Shown here: positions 17,998 to 27,163 of the stretch, piece after piece
How positions within the stretch are numbered: the stretch's first letter is position 1
Layout of the letters: each line of letters starts with the position of its first letter
Assembly (NCBI GenBank): GCA_023458375.1
Contig: JAEWZT010000001.1
Span: 186,001-250,000, forward strand
DNA from: Bacillota bacterium
Lineage (GTDB): Bacteria > Bacillota > Clostridia > Christensenellales > CAG-314
Direction: 5' to 3'
DNA length: 64,000 nucleotides
Position numbers and translations under genes: made by a program
The notes under the pieces: model-generated
Databases searched by the model: none
What the model saw: only the letters and a program-made list of their open reading frames with translations
What the model was told of the DNA's origin: nothing

Positions 17998-18903
17998 GTG
18001 AAGAAGTATCTTTATGCCGCTTTGATAATTTTAATTACGGCTCTGTTTTTGACGGAGCCTATGTTGTATTCGCAGACTTTTTTAAGTTCGGTAACGCTTT
18101 GGTGCGTAAGCGTGCTGCCGCTGCTCTTTCCATTTATGCTGCTTTCAAAGTTTACCGCCGACAACGACCTTTTAAGCCCCTTGGCAGATAATTTAAGGCT
18201 TACAAAAAAACTTTTGAACATAGGCGGCAAGGGTATAAGCGCCCTGCTTTTGGGGCTGCTGTGCGGCTACCCCGTGGGAGCTAAAATACTTTCCGACTAT
18301 TATACGTCGGGGCGCATTGACAAAACTTCCGCCAAAAAACTCGCCTTTGTAACAGGCGGCGCAAGCCCCGTATTTTGCATAGGGGTTGTGGGCGCGCTTT
18401 TTTTAAAAAATGCCCTTTACGGGCTGATAATATATGTAGTAAGCTTATTTTGTAATATTATTACAGGCATAATAGTTAAAAAGGTACCTTATTTTGAGAA
18501 TACCGCCAAAATTAATGAAGGTTCTTCTCTATTTGACGCAATGTATCCTGCCATTTCTTCCTGCCTTACGGTGGGAGGTTTTATTTGCCTTTTCGGAGTA
18601 ATATCGGCAATGGCTCAAAGCGTTGCCGCAAGCATATTCCCCTTTTTAAACCAAACCGCGCTAAATGTTTGCTTAGGTTTTTTGGAAATGACGCAGGGCT
18701 GCAAAAGCGCGTCATTATTGTCCGTCAGCTACGCTTTGCCGCTGTGCGCCTTTTACATTCAATTCGGCGGATTTTGCGTTAACGCCCAACTTTCCGCTTA
18801 TTATTCAAAGTGCGGCTTAAAGGTCGGGATACACATTATTGCAAGAGTTTTGCAAGGGGCTGTCTGCGCCCTTATATGCTTTGTAATTACGCTTTTATTA
18901 TAA
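17998..18903 (+). CDS. ylbJ: YlbJ-like sporulation integral membrane protein
   Basis: 301 residues with about eight hydrophobic segments of the nucleoside-recognition (Gate) fold. LLLGLLCGYPVGAKILSDYY near residue 80 and FVTGGASPVFCIGVVG near 115 are hallmarks of YlbJ/SpoIIIJ-like sporulation proteins. The start is GTG with a poor ribosome site. Its position after tmcAL mirrors the Bacillus ylb region. Presence suggests a spore-forming ancestry; it does not prove sporulation. Confidence 0.85.
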   Translation: MKKYLYAALIILITALFLTEPMLYSQTFLSSVTLWCVSVLPLLFPFMLLSKFTADNDLLSPLADNLRLTKKLLNIGGKGISALLLGLLCGYPVGAKILSDYYTSGRIDKTSAKKLAFVTGGASPVFCIGVVGALFLKNALYGLIIYVVSLFCNIITGIIVKKVPYFENTAKINEGSSLFDAMYPAISSCLTVGGFICLFGVISAMAQSVAASIFPFLNQTALNVCLGFLEMTQGCKSASLLSVSYALPLCAFYIQFGGFCVNAQLSAYYSKCGLKVGIHIIARVLQGAVCALICFVITLLL

Positions 18904-18953
18904 TATACAAAAAAATAAACTTGCCAAAAACACTGCTTTATGCCAAAAAAGAA

Positions 18954-18990
18954 TAAAAGGGTTGCCTTTAAGCAAAAACCTTTTTATTTT
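18954..18990. terminator. Bidirectional terminator hairpin between ylbJ and the DAHP synthase gene
   Basis: Imperfect stem AAAAGG-GTTGC / GCAA-AACCTTTTT followed by T-rich sequence, between two convergent genes. Confidence 0.45.
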
Positions 18991-19041
18991 TCTATGTAAA
19001 ACTTAAAATATAGATAAATCAACCGCTGATTAATATACTTT

Positions 19042-20055
19042 CTAATCTTTAAACTTTTCCTTTACAATCTCGTTAAGGCGCAAAATCAATTGTTTTGTGT
19101 CTTCAAAAGAAAGGCAAGCGTCGGTTTTTGAACAGCCGTAAATATCTTGCGAACTCCCCTCCTGCAAATAGCTTTCAAGCATTATGCCCCCTATTTTTGA
19201 AGGGAAAAAATTCTCTACGGCGCTAACGGCGTTTTGAATTTGCCTTTGGTGGTTTTTCCCGCTGTTGCTGTGCGAACAGTCCACAAGCACAAAGCCGTTT
19301 TTTACTTCGTAAAGAGCGCGCAGCTTTTCCAACGCTTCAAAAGTCTGCGCGTTGCAGTTGTTATAGTGTTTTCCGTTTAAGGTATAGCCCCTTAAAACGG
19401 CGTGCGCTAAGGCGTTTCCGCTTGTGACCAACTGACTGTCGCCTTTAAAAATCGTCTTGCTTGTTTCAACGCAGTGCAGCGATTGGCTTAGCGCCTGTAA
19501 GTTTCCGCCGGTGTTGTTTTTTATGCCCACTGCGCAGTCCATACCGCTTGCAAAGTTTCTGTGAACTGCCGATTCGCTTGTGCGCGCGCCCAAAAAATAA
19601 TAGGATACCAAATCAGAAAAATAATCATATTGCTCGGGGTAGAGCAGTTCGTCGGCTAAGGGAAGACCCGTCTGCATGAGGCAATTTAAAAATAGGCTGC
19701 GGCAGTCTTCAAGTCCCCTTTCAATGTTGATATCCCCCTCTGATTTCTCGCAAAAAAGCATACCCAAATACCCCTCGCCCAATGAACGCGGCTTTGCGGT
19801 AAAAACGCGGGGGACAAGCAAAATATTGTCTTTTACGACGTCGTAAAGCGCCTTTAAATTAGCGCAGTATTCGCAAACGGCTTTGTAGTCGTCGGCGGCG
19901 CAGGGGCCCGTTACAACCAAAAGACGGCTTTTAGTAGCTATTACCTGCGCCAACTCTATGTCGCAGTTTTGTTTTATTTTTTTTGTTTCCTCGTCCAGAG
20001 GAAGCATTTTGCGCAGCTTTTGCGGCGTAGGTATTTTTTTTTGAAGCTCAAACAT
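19042..20055 (-). CDS. aroG: 3-deoxy-7-phosphoheptulonate synthase, class I
   Basis: 337 residues. It condenses PEP and erythrose-4-phosphate, the entry step to aromatic amino acids. VVTGPCAADD near residue 47, PRVFTAKPR near 82, FLGARTSESAVHR near 155 and LVDCSHSNSGKNHQRQ near 255 match the AroFGH type, with minor departures (KPRS rather than KPRT). No chorismate mutase domain. The start is 7 bases after coaD, so the two are one operon. Confidence 0.93.
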   Translation of the reverse strand: MFELQKKIPTPQKLRKMLPLDEETKKIKQNCDIELAQVIATKSRLLVVTGPCAADDYKAVCEYCANLKALYDVVKDNILLVPRVFTAKPRSLGEGYLGMLFCEKSEGDINIERGLEDCRSLFLNCLMQTGLPLADELLYPEQYDYFSDLVSYYFLGARTSESAVHRNFASGMDCAVGIKNNTGGNLQALSQSLHCVETSKTIFKGDSQLVTSGNALAHAVLRGYTLNGKHYNNCNAQTFEALEKLRALYEVKNGFVLVDCSHSNSGKNHQRQIQNAVSAVENFFPSKIGGIMLESYLQEGSSQDIYGCSKTDACLSFEDTKQLILRLNEIVKEKFKD

Positions 20056-20062
20056 ATATAAG

Positions 20063-20539
20063 TTATTTTCCTTTAAGCAGGCGCGAAACCTCTTTTACTA
20101 TTTCGGCGGGAACAAAAGCCGAAAGGTCTTTTCCGTAAAAGGCAAGGTCGCGCACTATACTGCTTGAAACGCTTTGAAACTGCTTGTCAGCGGCAAGGTA
20201 AACGGTGTCTATGCCGCATAAAGACGCGTTGATGTCCGCCATATCCATTTCGTATTGCAAGTCAAGGGCGTTTCGCGCCGCTTTAATAATTATGTCAATA
20301 TTATGCTCAGCACACAAATCTGCCACGGTTTTTCCGTAGGCTATTACTTGAAGATTTTTAACTCCTTTTACGCTACGTTTAAGCAAATCAAGCCTCTGCT
20401 CAACGGAAAGCGCGTAGGTCTTGCCCCCGTTGTTCATTACGGCAACGACTAGGGTATCGCATAGCTTAGCCGCCCTTTTGATAATACTGACATGTCCTTT
20501 TGTAACAGGGTTAAATGAACCGCAAAATAAAGCTTTCAT
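20063..20539 (-). CDS. coaD: Phosphopantetheine adenylyltransferase
   Basis: 158 residues, normal length. Penultimate step of coenzyme A synthesis. The nucleotidyltransferase motif GSFNPVTKGH is at residues 7-16, and QSVSSSIVRDLAFYGKD near 122 is the ISSSxxR motif. The usual RGLR is replaced by KAAR. Start at 20539 (MKALFCGSF) fits the family; a longer frame adds 8 residues. It follows rsmD, the normal partner, after 142 bases. Confidence 0.94.
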   Translation of the reverse strand: MKALFCGSFNPVTKGHVSIIKRAAKLCDTLVVAVMNNGGKTYALSVEQRLDLLKRSVKGVKNLQVIAYGKTVADLCAEHNIDIIIKAARNALDLQYEMDMADINASLCGIDTVYLAADKQFQSVSSSIVRDLAFYGKDLSAFVPAEIVKEVSRLLKGK

Positions 20540-20680
20540 AATTTTATACCGCAATATTTTCAATTTTAAGGAAACGCAGAATATAATGCCCCTTAAAATC
20601 TGAAATTTCTGCGCAGCCGCAACTTAAATTGAAAAATGACGCAATTTTTTCGGAAACTTTTAAGTTTAAATCAAAACTCC

Positions 20681-21223
20681 TCAATCTTCCAAAACCCTCC
20701 TGTAAAAGGAAAAGGATACTTTCCCCATAGTTTTGACTTTGTATTTTTCTAGATTTTCAACTTTTTGCGGTAGCGCCGCATTGCTTGGATGTTCGCAGAC
20801 AACGGTGGCATTTTCCGCTAAAAGTTCGTTGCCGCTTAAAAGGCTAAGGCAATCGTAATAGCAATCCTTTTCATAAGGCGGGTCAATAAAAACAATGTCG
20901 TATTTTTCCTTTAACCTGCCCAATGCCTGACGGTAATGCGAAAAATAAATTTCGCCGCCGCATTTCATTTTGGCGCAGTTTATTTTTACGGCTTCAATGC
21001 TTAAAGTGTCGTCGTCAACAAACACAACGTGCTTTGCGCCGCGGCTGTGAGCCTCTAACCCCAGCGCGCCGCAACCCGCAAAAAGGTCTAAAACGCGAGC
21101 GCCCTCAATATCAAACTGTAACATATTAAAAAGCGTTTCCCGCCTGTTGCTTAATGTCGGACGGAAGTCGTTTTTGGGAAGCGTTAAAACCATTCCCTTG
21201 TTTTTACCCGCTATAATTCTCAT
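20681..21223 (-). CDS. rsmD: 16S rRNA (guanine-966-N2)-methyltransferase
   Basis: 180 residues. MRIIAGKNKGMVL at the N-terminus, RPTLSNRRETLFNML, the SAM loop VLDLFAGCGALGLEAHSRGA near 43 and the catalytic DPPY near 117 identify RsmD. It methylates G966 in the 30S head. Confidence 0.95.
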   Translation of the reverse strand: MRIIAGKNKGMVLTLPKNDFRPTLSNRRETLFNMLQFDIEGARVLDLFAGCGALGLEAHSRGAKHVVFVDDDTLSIEAVKINCAKMKCGGEIYFSHYRQALGRLKEKYDIVFIDPPYEKDCYYDCLSLLSGNELLAENATVVCEHPSNAALPQKVENLEKYKVKTMGKVSFSFYRRVLED

Positions 21224-21328
21224 ACTTTTATTTTACCACCCGAAGCATTTTGTATCAACAATAAAGAAACATTTTATAATTTTATAAGAAGTTCCTTTAT
21301 CTTTATTAATAATTGTTTAGTAAAGTCT

Positions 21329-22324
21329 TTAATATTTGTCAAGGCAGAAAAATTCTACGTTTTCCACCTCAAAACCGCCCAAAGCGCCGCCGCAAAGCAA
21401 AACCTTTGTAAGCTCTTCTATCGTAACCTCTTGCGCGCCTAAGGTATTGTCCTTTGAAATCTTTTCGCCGCTGCCTTTGCCTTTATTAACTTTTAAAATG
21501 TAGACACCCTCATTTTGAGGGAAAAATCCGTCTTTAAGGTAAAAGGCAAACTTGCCGTCTTCGATATAACCTTTACGGCTTAGCGCGGCGCAAACGTCAA
21601 CTACACGCGCCATATTGTAAGGCTCTACCCCGAAAGGACGGCCGTATTCCAAACCGACAATGTCTTCCACGGCGCCCAAAAGGCTTAAATCGCCGACGCA
21701 CTCCTCAATTTCGCCGCCGCCATAAGAAACGTAACAATTTTTTTCGTTGCAAGTTATCAATCTTACGGTATTGCCGCTTTTTTCCCAATCCTGCAACAGC
21801 TGTTTAAAGCGCGGCAAGTCTCTTACCAAAAAGCCGTCAAAATCTTTTGCATAATTGTTGTAAACCTTTAAAAGGGTGCTTGCCGAAGGGTTTTTATTTA
21901 GGTAGCAGTTTAGGGCTTGCTCTTTGCTTAACGCCTGCACCTTTTTTGTGTCAACGCCGTTAATGACGGTAAAACCGTATTTTTCATAGTAGCGGTGAGA
22001 AAAGGGATAAAGCGCGCAATAAGGCGTTTTTTCAAACAAGAGCTTTGCAAAAGCGTCTGAAATTACGTTTTCAATAAGCCTTTTGCCCCTTAGGCGGGCG
22101 CGCGTAGCCACGGCGGATAAAAAAGGAAAACTATAAGTTTTACCACTTAAAAAAAGCGTTTTGTCAATTATGTAAAGGGCGGAGATAATCTCTTGCCCCT
22201 CTTTTTTTATCAGCGCATTTTCGCCGTTATAATAACTGCTCAAAAAAAAGTCGGCGTAGCTTTCGCCGTCATCTTCAAAAGACTCCATATATAGGCTTTT
22301 AAGCTGCTCTTTTATCTCTTGCAT
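21329..22324 (-). CDS. Eis-like GNAT N-acetyltransferase
   Basis: 331 residues. The N-terminal GNAT half has the acetyl-CoA loop (FLSAVATRARLRGKRLIENVI, near residue 70) and a second GNAT-like half; the C-terminal ~100 residues resemble the SCP2-like domain of Eis proteins. Eis relatives acetylate amines, including aminoglycosides in mycobacteria; the substrate here is unknown. Transcribed alone, divergent from the small membrane protein gene. Confidence 0.75.
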   Translation of the reverse strand: MQEIKEQLKSLYMESFEDDGESYADFFLSSYYNGENALIKKEGQEIISALYIIDKTLFLSGKTYSFPFLSAVATRARLRGKRLIENVISDAFAKLLFEKTPYCALYPFSHRYYEKYGFTVINGVDTKKVQALSKEQALNCYLNKNPSASTLLKVYNNYAKDFDGFLVRDLPRFKQLLQDWEKSGNTVRLITCNEKNCYVSYGGGEIEECVGDLSLLGAVEDIVGLEYGRPFGVEPYNMARVVDVCAALSRKGYIEDGKFAFYLKDGFFPQNEGVYILKVNKGKGSGEKISKDNTLGAQEVTIEELTKVLLCGGALGGFEVENVEFFCLDKY

Positions 22325-22408
22325 AAAAATATTATAACACGGCGCGGCTCAAAAATTCAATTGAAAAAGAGAGCAAAGTATGCTAATATATTGCAAAAAG
22401 GGGTAATT

Positions 22409-22861
22409 ATGAATTTTAAATATAAAAATTCGCTGCCGCTTAAAATTGCGCTTATCGCCATAATTCTTTTGCAGTGCGTAGTGCTTTTTCTTACGGTCGC
22501 AAAGTTTGCAAACCTGTTGGGGCTTATAAGCGAAAATCTTCCGCTTGAAATTGCCGAAATCCTGCTGTCTCTTCTGCTGATTTGCTTTTCGGTATTTTTC
22601 CTAAATATGAGTTATAAAGTAGAGATGGGAAAAATCTGCGTAATGATATGGTTTTTTGACATGGCGGGCGGGCGTTTTACCGTTGACAAAATTATCAGCC
22701 TTGTCCACAGAAAAAGCGACGGCAAGCTTTTTATGAATATTATGGAAAGTGAAGATAAACCCTTGGTAATTGAAATACGCATTGAAAAAACTCAGTATCA
22801 CGCCTTTTATGACTGCCTTTACAGGATTAACCCCAAAATTGAACTGTTAGAGGATAAGTAA
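22409..22861 (+). CDS. Small membrane protein of unknown function
   Basis: 150 residues. Two membrane segments (about 11-33 and 45-66) are followed by a soluble beta-rich part (about 75-150) that could be a PH-like domain. The start at 22409 has AAAGGGG 6 bases upstream. I do not recognise the family. It lies between the Eis-like gene (divergent) and the ITPase gene. Confidence 0.6.
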   Translation: MNFKYKNSLPLKIALIAIILLQCVVLFLTVAKFANLLGLISENLPLEIAEILLSLLLICFSVFFLNMSYKVEMGKICVMIWFFDMAGGRFTVDKIISLVHRKSDGKLFMNIMESEDKPLVIEIRIEKTQYHAFYDCLYRINPKIELLEDK

Positions 22862-22979
22862 ACTGCCATAGCAGCAACAACAGGCAATTTAATAATATCC
22901 ATTGAAGTTGAACAATGCGCGTTCAAAGATACTCTCCCGAAATACTTATAATGATAAATTGAGGCATAATAAAAGACAT

Positions 22980-23570
22980 ATGAAACTTATCGTAGCCACC
23001 CATAACAAAGGTAAAACAAAAGAATTCCGCGCGCTTTTTGCGCCGTTTTATGACGAAATCGCAGACCTTAACGATTTAAACGTTGGGGGTGAAGCCGACG
23101 AAACAGGAAGCACCTTTTCAGAAAACGCTAAAATCAAAGCGGTTTTTGCAAGTGAGTTCGCGCAGGATTGCGATATAATTTCCGACGACAGCGGGTTATG
23201 CGTTGAGGCGCTTAAAGGCGAACCGGGAGTGTTTTCCGCAAGATACGCGGGGCTAGGCGCCACCGACGCCGACAACAGAAAAAAGCTGCTAAAAGCGCTT
23301 GAAGGCGAGCAAAACCGAAAGGCGTATTTTGAAAGCTGCTTGTATATGCTGCGTCAAAATAAAAAAGATTTAACTGCCACAGGGCGCACGGAAGGGACTA
23401 TTACGCAGGAGGAAAGAGGCGAAAAAAACTTCGGATACGACAGCATTTTTTATTCGCCCGAGCTCAATATGACATTTGGCGAAGCGGAGATGCTTTTAAA
23501 AAACACCGTCAGCCACCGTGCGAGGGCGATAACGGCGATTGTTGAGCAGTTGAAAAAAGAAAAAAACTAA
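22980..23570 (+). CDS. rdgB: Non-canonical purine NTP pyrophosphatase (RdgB/HAM1)
   Basis: 196 residues. It hydrolyses dITP, ITP and XTP to keep them out of DNA and RNA. N-terminal MKLIVATHNKGKTKEFRALF, SENAKIKA near 53, SDDSGLCVEALKGEPGVFSARYAG near 66, and the C-terminal GYDSIFY and SHRARAI are all present. Start 22980 gives the family length; the ribosome site is poor (a GAGG 15 bases away). Confidence 0.94.
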   Translation: MKLIVATHNKGKTKEFRALFAPFYDEIADLNDLNVGGEADETGSTFSENAKIKAVFASEFAQDCDIISDDSGLCVEALKGEPGVFSARYAGLGATDADNRKKLLKALEGEQNRKAYFESCLYMLRQNKKDLTATGRTEGTITQEERGEKNFGYDSIFYSPELNMTFGEAEMLLKNTVSHRARAITAIVEQLKKEKN

Positions 23571-23861
23571 AAGTATTGTTTAAAAACGTTAGTTTGTATA
23601 GATTTTCGTTTCGTTTATTAGTTTTTTTAATCTCTTTTAAGAAATTATTCAATCGCACAGCTTTATTTTACGCTAGCCGCGCGCCGATTTAGTGTTTATA
23701 AAGACCAATTTATCAAATCACTTTTTGGAAATCGCTAGACACAACAATAAGCAAGATAAATAATTATTTCAAATTAGCTTTCATTTTGGGTATTGATTGC
23801 TTATCATAATATCAGGTTTTGTTTGCTGTTTTCAAACGTTTGAATGCGCAAAGTTAATTAG

Positions 23862-25070
23862 TCATTTTTTTAAGTTTTTGATTATATCTTTTGCGGCAAG
23901 AGCGCCGCTTGTCCAAGCGAACTGTAAGTTGTAGCCGCCGCATTTGCCGTGAACGTCCAAAAGCTCCCCGCAAATATACAGCCCCTCTTTATTTTTGCAG
24001 CGCATCGTAACGGGCTCAATAAAGTCTAACTCAACCCCGCCCGCAGTAACTTGGCTTAATTCGTAAGAAGCGGGCGAAAGGTCAGTAAAAACAACACTCG
24101 TGCAGGCATTTGTTAGCTGTGCTGTATCAATGTTTTTTGCGCTTTCGTCAGGTTTAATTTTTGCGCCAGCCAAAACATTTTCGCTTAACTGTCTGCATAG
24201 AACTCCCGTCATAATTTCCGCGGCGGTATAACGCGGGTTTTGCTCAACTCTTTTTGCAAACATTTCAAAGGGGTTTTCAACGTTTGGAAGTAAATTTATA
24301 CTAATTTCCCTGCCCTCAACGCCGCTTGCGGTCAACTGAAAAATGACTATGCCGCTTAACCCGTAGTCCTTAAAAAGCACCTCGCCTATTGAAGTATCAA
24401 TAATTTTACCCTTTTCTAATAGAGTTGCTTTTACGCGGGCACGCACGCCGTTTAACCCCTTTAAAAAGGGCGAGGAACACTTAACGGGAAGCAGGGCGGG
24501 GCGGCACTTCTTAATTTTTATGCCCAGTCCTTGCAAAATGCCGTAGCAGCTGTTTTCCGCAACCCTTGAAAGTCCGCCGCCGCACATAATTAGATTTTTG
24601 CACTTAAAACCGCCCCCGCTTTTATTTAAGGTATAAATACCGCCGCCGTGAGTAACTTCTCTAACCTCGCAATCGCAAAAAATAGCAACGTTTTCTTTTG
24701 TAAGCTTTTGTCTTAGCACGTCAAGAACTGTGGATGCAAAAAAGGTGGCAGGATAAACGCAAAAATCCTCCGTCGCCGTCAAAAGCCCTAAACCATTAAA
24801 ATAGTTTAAAGTATCTTTTACGCCGAAAGAATTAAATGCAGTAATAACGAAATCCTGCGCGTTATAGTTTTTTGCGTATCGGACAACGTCGGCGGCGCTT
24901 TCAATATTGGTTAAATTGCATCTGCCGTTGCCCGTAGTTAAAAGTTTTTTTCCCACGCGGGAATTTTTTTCAATAAGAGCAACTTTTACCCCCGCTTCGC
25001 CAAGTATACAGGCGGCGAAAAGTCCGCTCGCCCCTCCGCCCACAATAATCGAGTCAAAACATTTTTCCAT
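23862..25070 (-). CDS. HI0933/YhiN-family FAD-dependent oxidoreductase
   Basis: 402 residues. The Rossmann FAD motif IIVGGGASGLFAACILGEAG is at residues 8-27, then GRCNLTN near 65 and YICGELLDVHGKCGGYNLQFAWTSG near the end, which are diagnostic of the family. Reaction unknown. Start at 25070 removes an unrelated 40-residue extension. Confidence 0.9.
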   Translation of the reverse strand: MEKCFDSIIVGGGASGLFAACILGEAGVKVALIEKNSRVGKKLLTTGNGRCNLTNIESAADVVRYAKNYNAQDFVITAFNSFGVKDTLNYFNGLGLLTATEDFCVYPATFFASTVLDVLRQKLTKENVAIFCDCEVREVTHGGGIYTLNKSGGGFKCKNLIMCGGGLSRVAENSCYGILQGLGIKIKKCRPALLPVKCSSPFLKGLNGVRARVKATLLEKGKIIDTSIGEVLFKDYGLSGIVIFQLTASGVEGREISINLLPNVENPFEMFAKRVEQNPRYTAAEIMTGVLCRQLSENVLAGAKIKPDESAKNIDTAQLTNACTSVVFTDLSPASYELSQVTAGGVELDFIEPVTMRCKNKEGLYICGELLDVHGKCGGYNLQFAWTSGALAAKDIIKNLKK

Positions 25071-25260
25071 AAAATTAGTATAACACAAAATATGAGTAAG
25101 CAAAAGCGGTTTTATGTTTGCGGAAAGACAAACGCAGTTCTGTTGGTTAATCAACTGGACGTTTTCATTGTAAAATACAATATATATCAAAAGCTAATTA
25201 AACTGTAATCTACACTCCTTGTCCTACTTGTTTAATTTGGATATATTTTGTAACTTAAAA

Positions 25261-25293
25261 TGAAAAACCGCGCGAAGTTTTATTTCCGCGCGG
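25261..25293 (-). terminator. Terminator after the flavodiiron-rubredoxin operon
   Basis: GC-rich stem CCGCGCG/CGCGCGG with a 12-base loop; the minus-strand tail is TTTTTCA. It lies 16 bases after the rubredoxin stop. Confidence 0.85.
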
Positions 25294-25308
25294 CTAAGTA
25301 AGTTTTGG

Positions 25309-25467
25309 CTATTCAGCTTCAAAGGAAGCTTTGTCCGCTCCGCAAAGGGGGCATACCCAATCTGCGGGCACGTCTTTCCATTTTGTTCCCGGCGCTATTC
25401 CGCTGTCAGGGTCGCCCAGCGCCTCGTCGTAAACATACCCGCAAAGGGTGCAAACGTATTTTTTCAT
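25309..25467 (-). CDS. Rubredoxin
   Basis: 52 residues. It begins MKKYVCTLCGYVYDEALGDP and has the second pair VCPLCGADK; the four Cys (CxxC...CxxC) bind one iron. GGAGG lies 8 bases before ATG. It follows the flavodiiron protein gene by 27 bases and should pass electrons to it for O2 or NO reduction. Confidence 0.96.
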   Translation of the reverse strand: MKKYVCTLCGYVYDEALGDPDSGIAPGTKWKDVPADWVCPLCGADKASFEAE

Positions 25468-25494
25468 TGTAGATTCCTCCGTTTAGTTTATTTT

Positions 25495-26694
25495 TTATAA
25501 GTTTTGCGCCGCCAAAGAATTGTAAAAATCTCTGCCGTATTGCTCTATTTCTTCAATATTCTTCGCGTCGGGCGTCCAAAGGGAACGTATCCCCTCGTTA
25601 ATTAAGGTTAAGCCGCTCTTTTTAAGCTCTTCGCTTATGAGCTTAACCGATTCGCCGCTCCAACCGTAGCTGGCGAAAGCCGCCCCGCCCTTACGCTTGA
25701 AGCGCATACCCTTAATAAGCTCTAAAATACCCGCAACGGAAAACAAATATCCGTTATTTACAGTAGGCGAACCCACTAAGATTGCGCGGGAACGGAAAAC
25801 TTCCGTTATTACGTCCGTTTTGTCCGTTTTAGCGGTGTTAAACAGTTTTACGCGCACATTACCGTCGGCGCTTAAAATGCCTTCGGCAAGCGCTTCCGCC
25901 ATCTTGCGCGTAGAGTCCCACATGGTGTCGTAAAGAATTGTAATTTGGTTTTCTCTGTAATCGTTTGCCCATGCCAGATATTTTTCCACAATTTCAAAGG
26001 GCTTTTTCCAGCATACGCCGTGGCTTGTGCAAATATAATCAAGGGGCAGATTAAATGACAGCACCTCTTTGATTTTATTTTTAACCATTACGCTAAAAGG
26101 CGTTAAAATGTTGGCGTAATATTTGATTGCTTCTTGAAACAAAACGCATTGGTCAACGGAGTCGCTAAACAGCGTTTCCGAACAGAAGTGCTGACCGAAA
26201 GCGTCGTTGCTAAACAGTATGTTGTCGCCGCTCATATAAGTGAACATGCTGTCGGGCCAATGAAGCATGGGCGCTTCAACAAAAGTTAAGACGCTTTCCC
26301 CTATGTCAAGCTTGTCGCCCGTTTTTACAACGACAAAGTTCCAGTCCTTGTGATACTGCCCTTTTAGCGATTTAACGGCGTTTGCCGTGCAATAAATCGG
26401 TGTGTTAGGTATTTCTTCCATTAGGCGGCACAAAGAGCCGCTATGGTCAACTTCGCCGTGGTTTGCCACTATATAGTCAATTTTATTAAGGTCAATTTCT
26501 CGCTTTAAGTTTTCAACAAATTCTTCGTCGTAGGGAAGCCAAACGGTATCAATCAAGACGGTTTTTTTATCCCTTATCAGATAGGAGTTATAGCTTGAAC
26601 CGTGATGGGTGGAAAACTCGTCGCCGTGGAACCTTCTCAGTTCCCAGTCGGTTTTGCCTACCCAGCTTACTTTTTGGGTAATCATTTTTGCCAT
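25495..26694 (-). CDS. Flavodiiron protein (FprA type)
   Basis: 399 residues. The N-terminal metallo-beta-lactamase domain carries the diiron ligands (NHGEVDHSGS, residues 78-87; HWPDS near 147; H near 227). A flavodoxin domain starts near 255 (ILYDTMWDSTRKMAEALAEGI) with SPTVNNG near 310. It reduces O2 to water and/or NO to N2O, protecting anaerobes. No fused rubredoxin; a separate one is encoded next to it. Confidence 0.96.
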   Translation of the reverse strand: MAKMITQKVSWVGKTDWELRRFHGDEFSTHHGSSYNSYLIRDKKTVLIDTVWLPYDEEFVENLKREIDLNKIDYIVANHGEVDHSGSLCRLMEEIPNTPIYCTANAVKSLKGQYHKDWNFVVVKTGDKLDIGESVLTFVEAPMLHWPDSMFTYMSGDNILFSNDAFGQHFCSETLFSDSVDQCVLFQEAIKYYANILTPFSVMVKNKIKEVLSFNLPLDYICTSHGVCWKKPFEIVEKYLAWANDYRENQITILYDTMWDSTRKMAEALAEGILSADGNVRVKLFNTAKTDKTDVITEVFRSRAILVGSPTVNNGYLFSVAGILELIKGMRFKRKGGAAFASYGWSGESVKLISEELKKSGLTLINEGIRSLWTPDAKNIEEIEQYGRDFYNSLAAQNL

Positions 26695-26885
26695 TTTATT
26701 TTTTCTCCCAATTTATTTTTGCACATTATAACATAAAGACGCTCTTTTGAAAAGAAGTTGCATTATGTAGATAAATGAAAAACGCACAAAAATTTCACGC
26801 TGTCTAAAAAATAGTTTCAATTTTAAGTATTTGCGCCGTTTAAACTTTTACGCAAATAGGCGCATGTGCTCGTCTTATGAAAGAT

Positions 26886-26948
26886 GCGGCATTATGTAAG
26901 AGCGCTTGAATGGGTTCAAGAGGTCGCAAGTTCAAGTCTCGTTAACCC
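26886..26948 (+). pseudogene. Degenerate tRNA-like remnant, possibly tRNA-Pro
   Basis: An anticodon arm (CTTGA-loop-TCAAG), AGGTCGCAAG and a T-loop GTTCAAGTC are in tRNA order. The D arm and acceptor are degraded and the anticodon loop (ATGGGT) is one base short; restoring one G would give a GGG (Pro) anticodon. Confidence 0.45.
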
Positions 26949-27043
26949 TTGACAAAGCACTTTTTTAGTAGTAAATAATTGCTAATTGCCTTAGACTGCC
27001 TTATTGTTTTATACTTGCTTACAAATGTAAAAATAGTGTATTT

Positions 27044-27084
27044 ATGGTAGCGACTGAATGGGTTCAATAACCGCAAAGTGTTGG
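27044..27084 (+). pseudogene. Second tRNA-like fragment
   Basis: It repeats the GACTGAATGGGTTCAA anticodon-arm segment of the remnant 150 bases upstream, preceded by GGTAG, but lacks a T arm. The rest of 26695-27112 has nothing recognisable. Confidence 0.35.
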
Positions 27085-27112
27085 ATAAAAATATATGCTT
27101 GTCGGCATAAAG

Positions 27113-27140
27113 AAAAAATGCGGCGTTACGCCGCATTTTT
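27113..27140 (-). terminator. Rho-independent terminator of valS
   Basis: Stem ATGCGGCG/CGCCGCAT, 3-base loop, six T on the minus strand, 24 bases after the valS stop. Also T-rich in the other direction. Confidence 0.9.
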
Positions 27141-27163
27141 CATTGCTGTATAATTTTTTAGCT

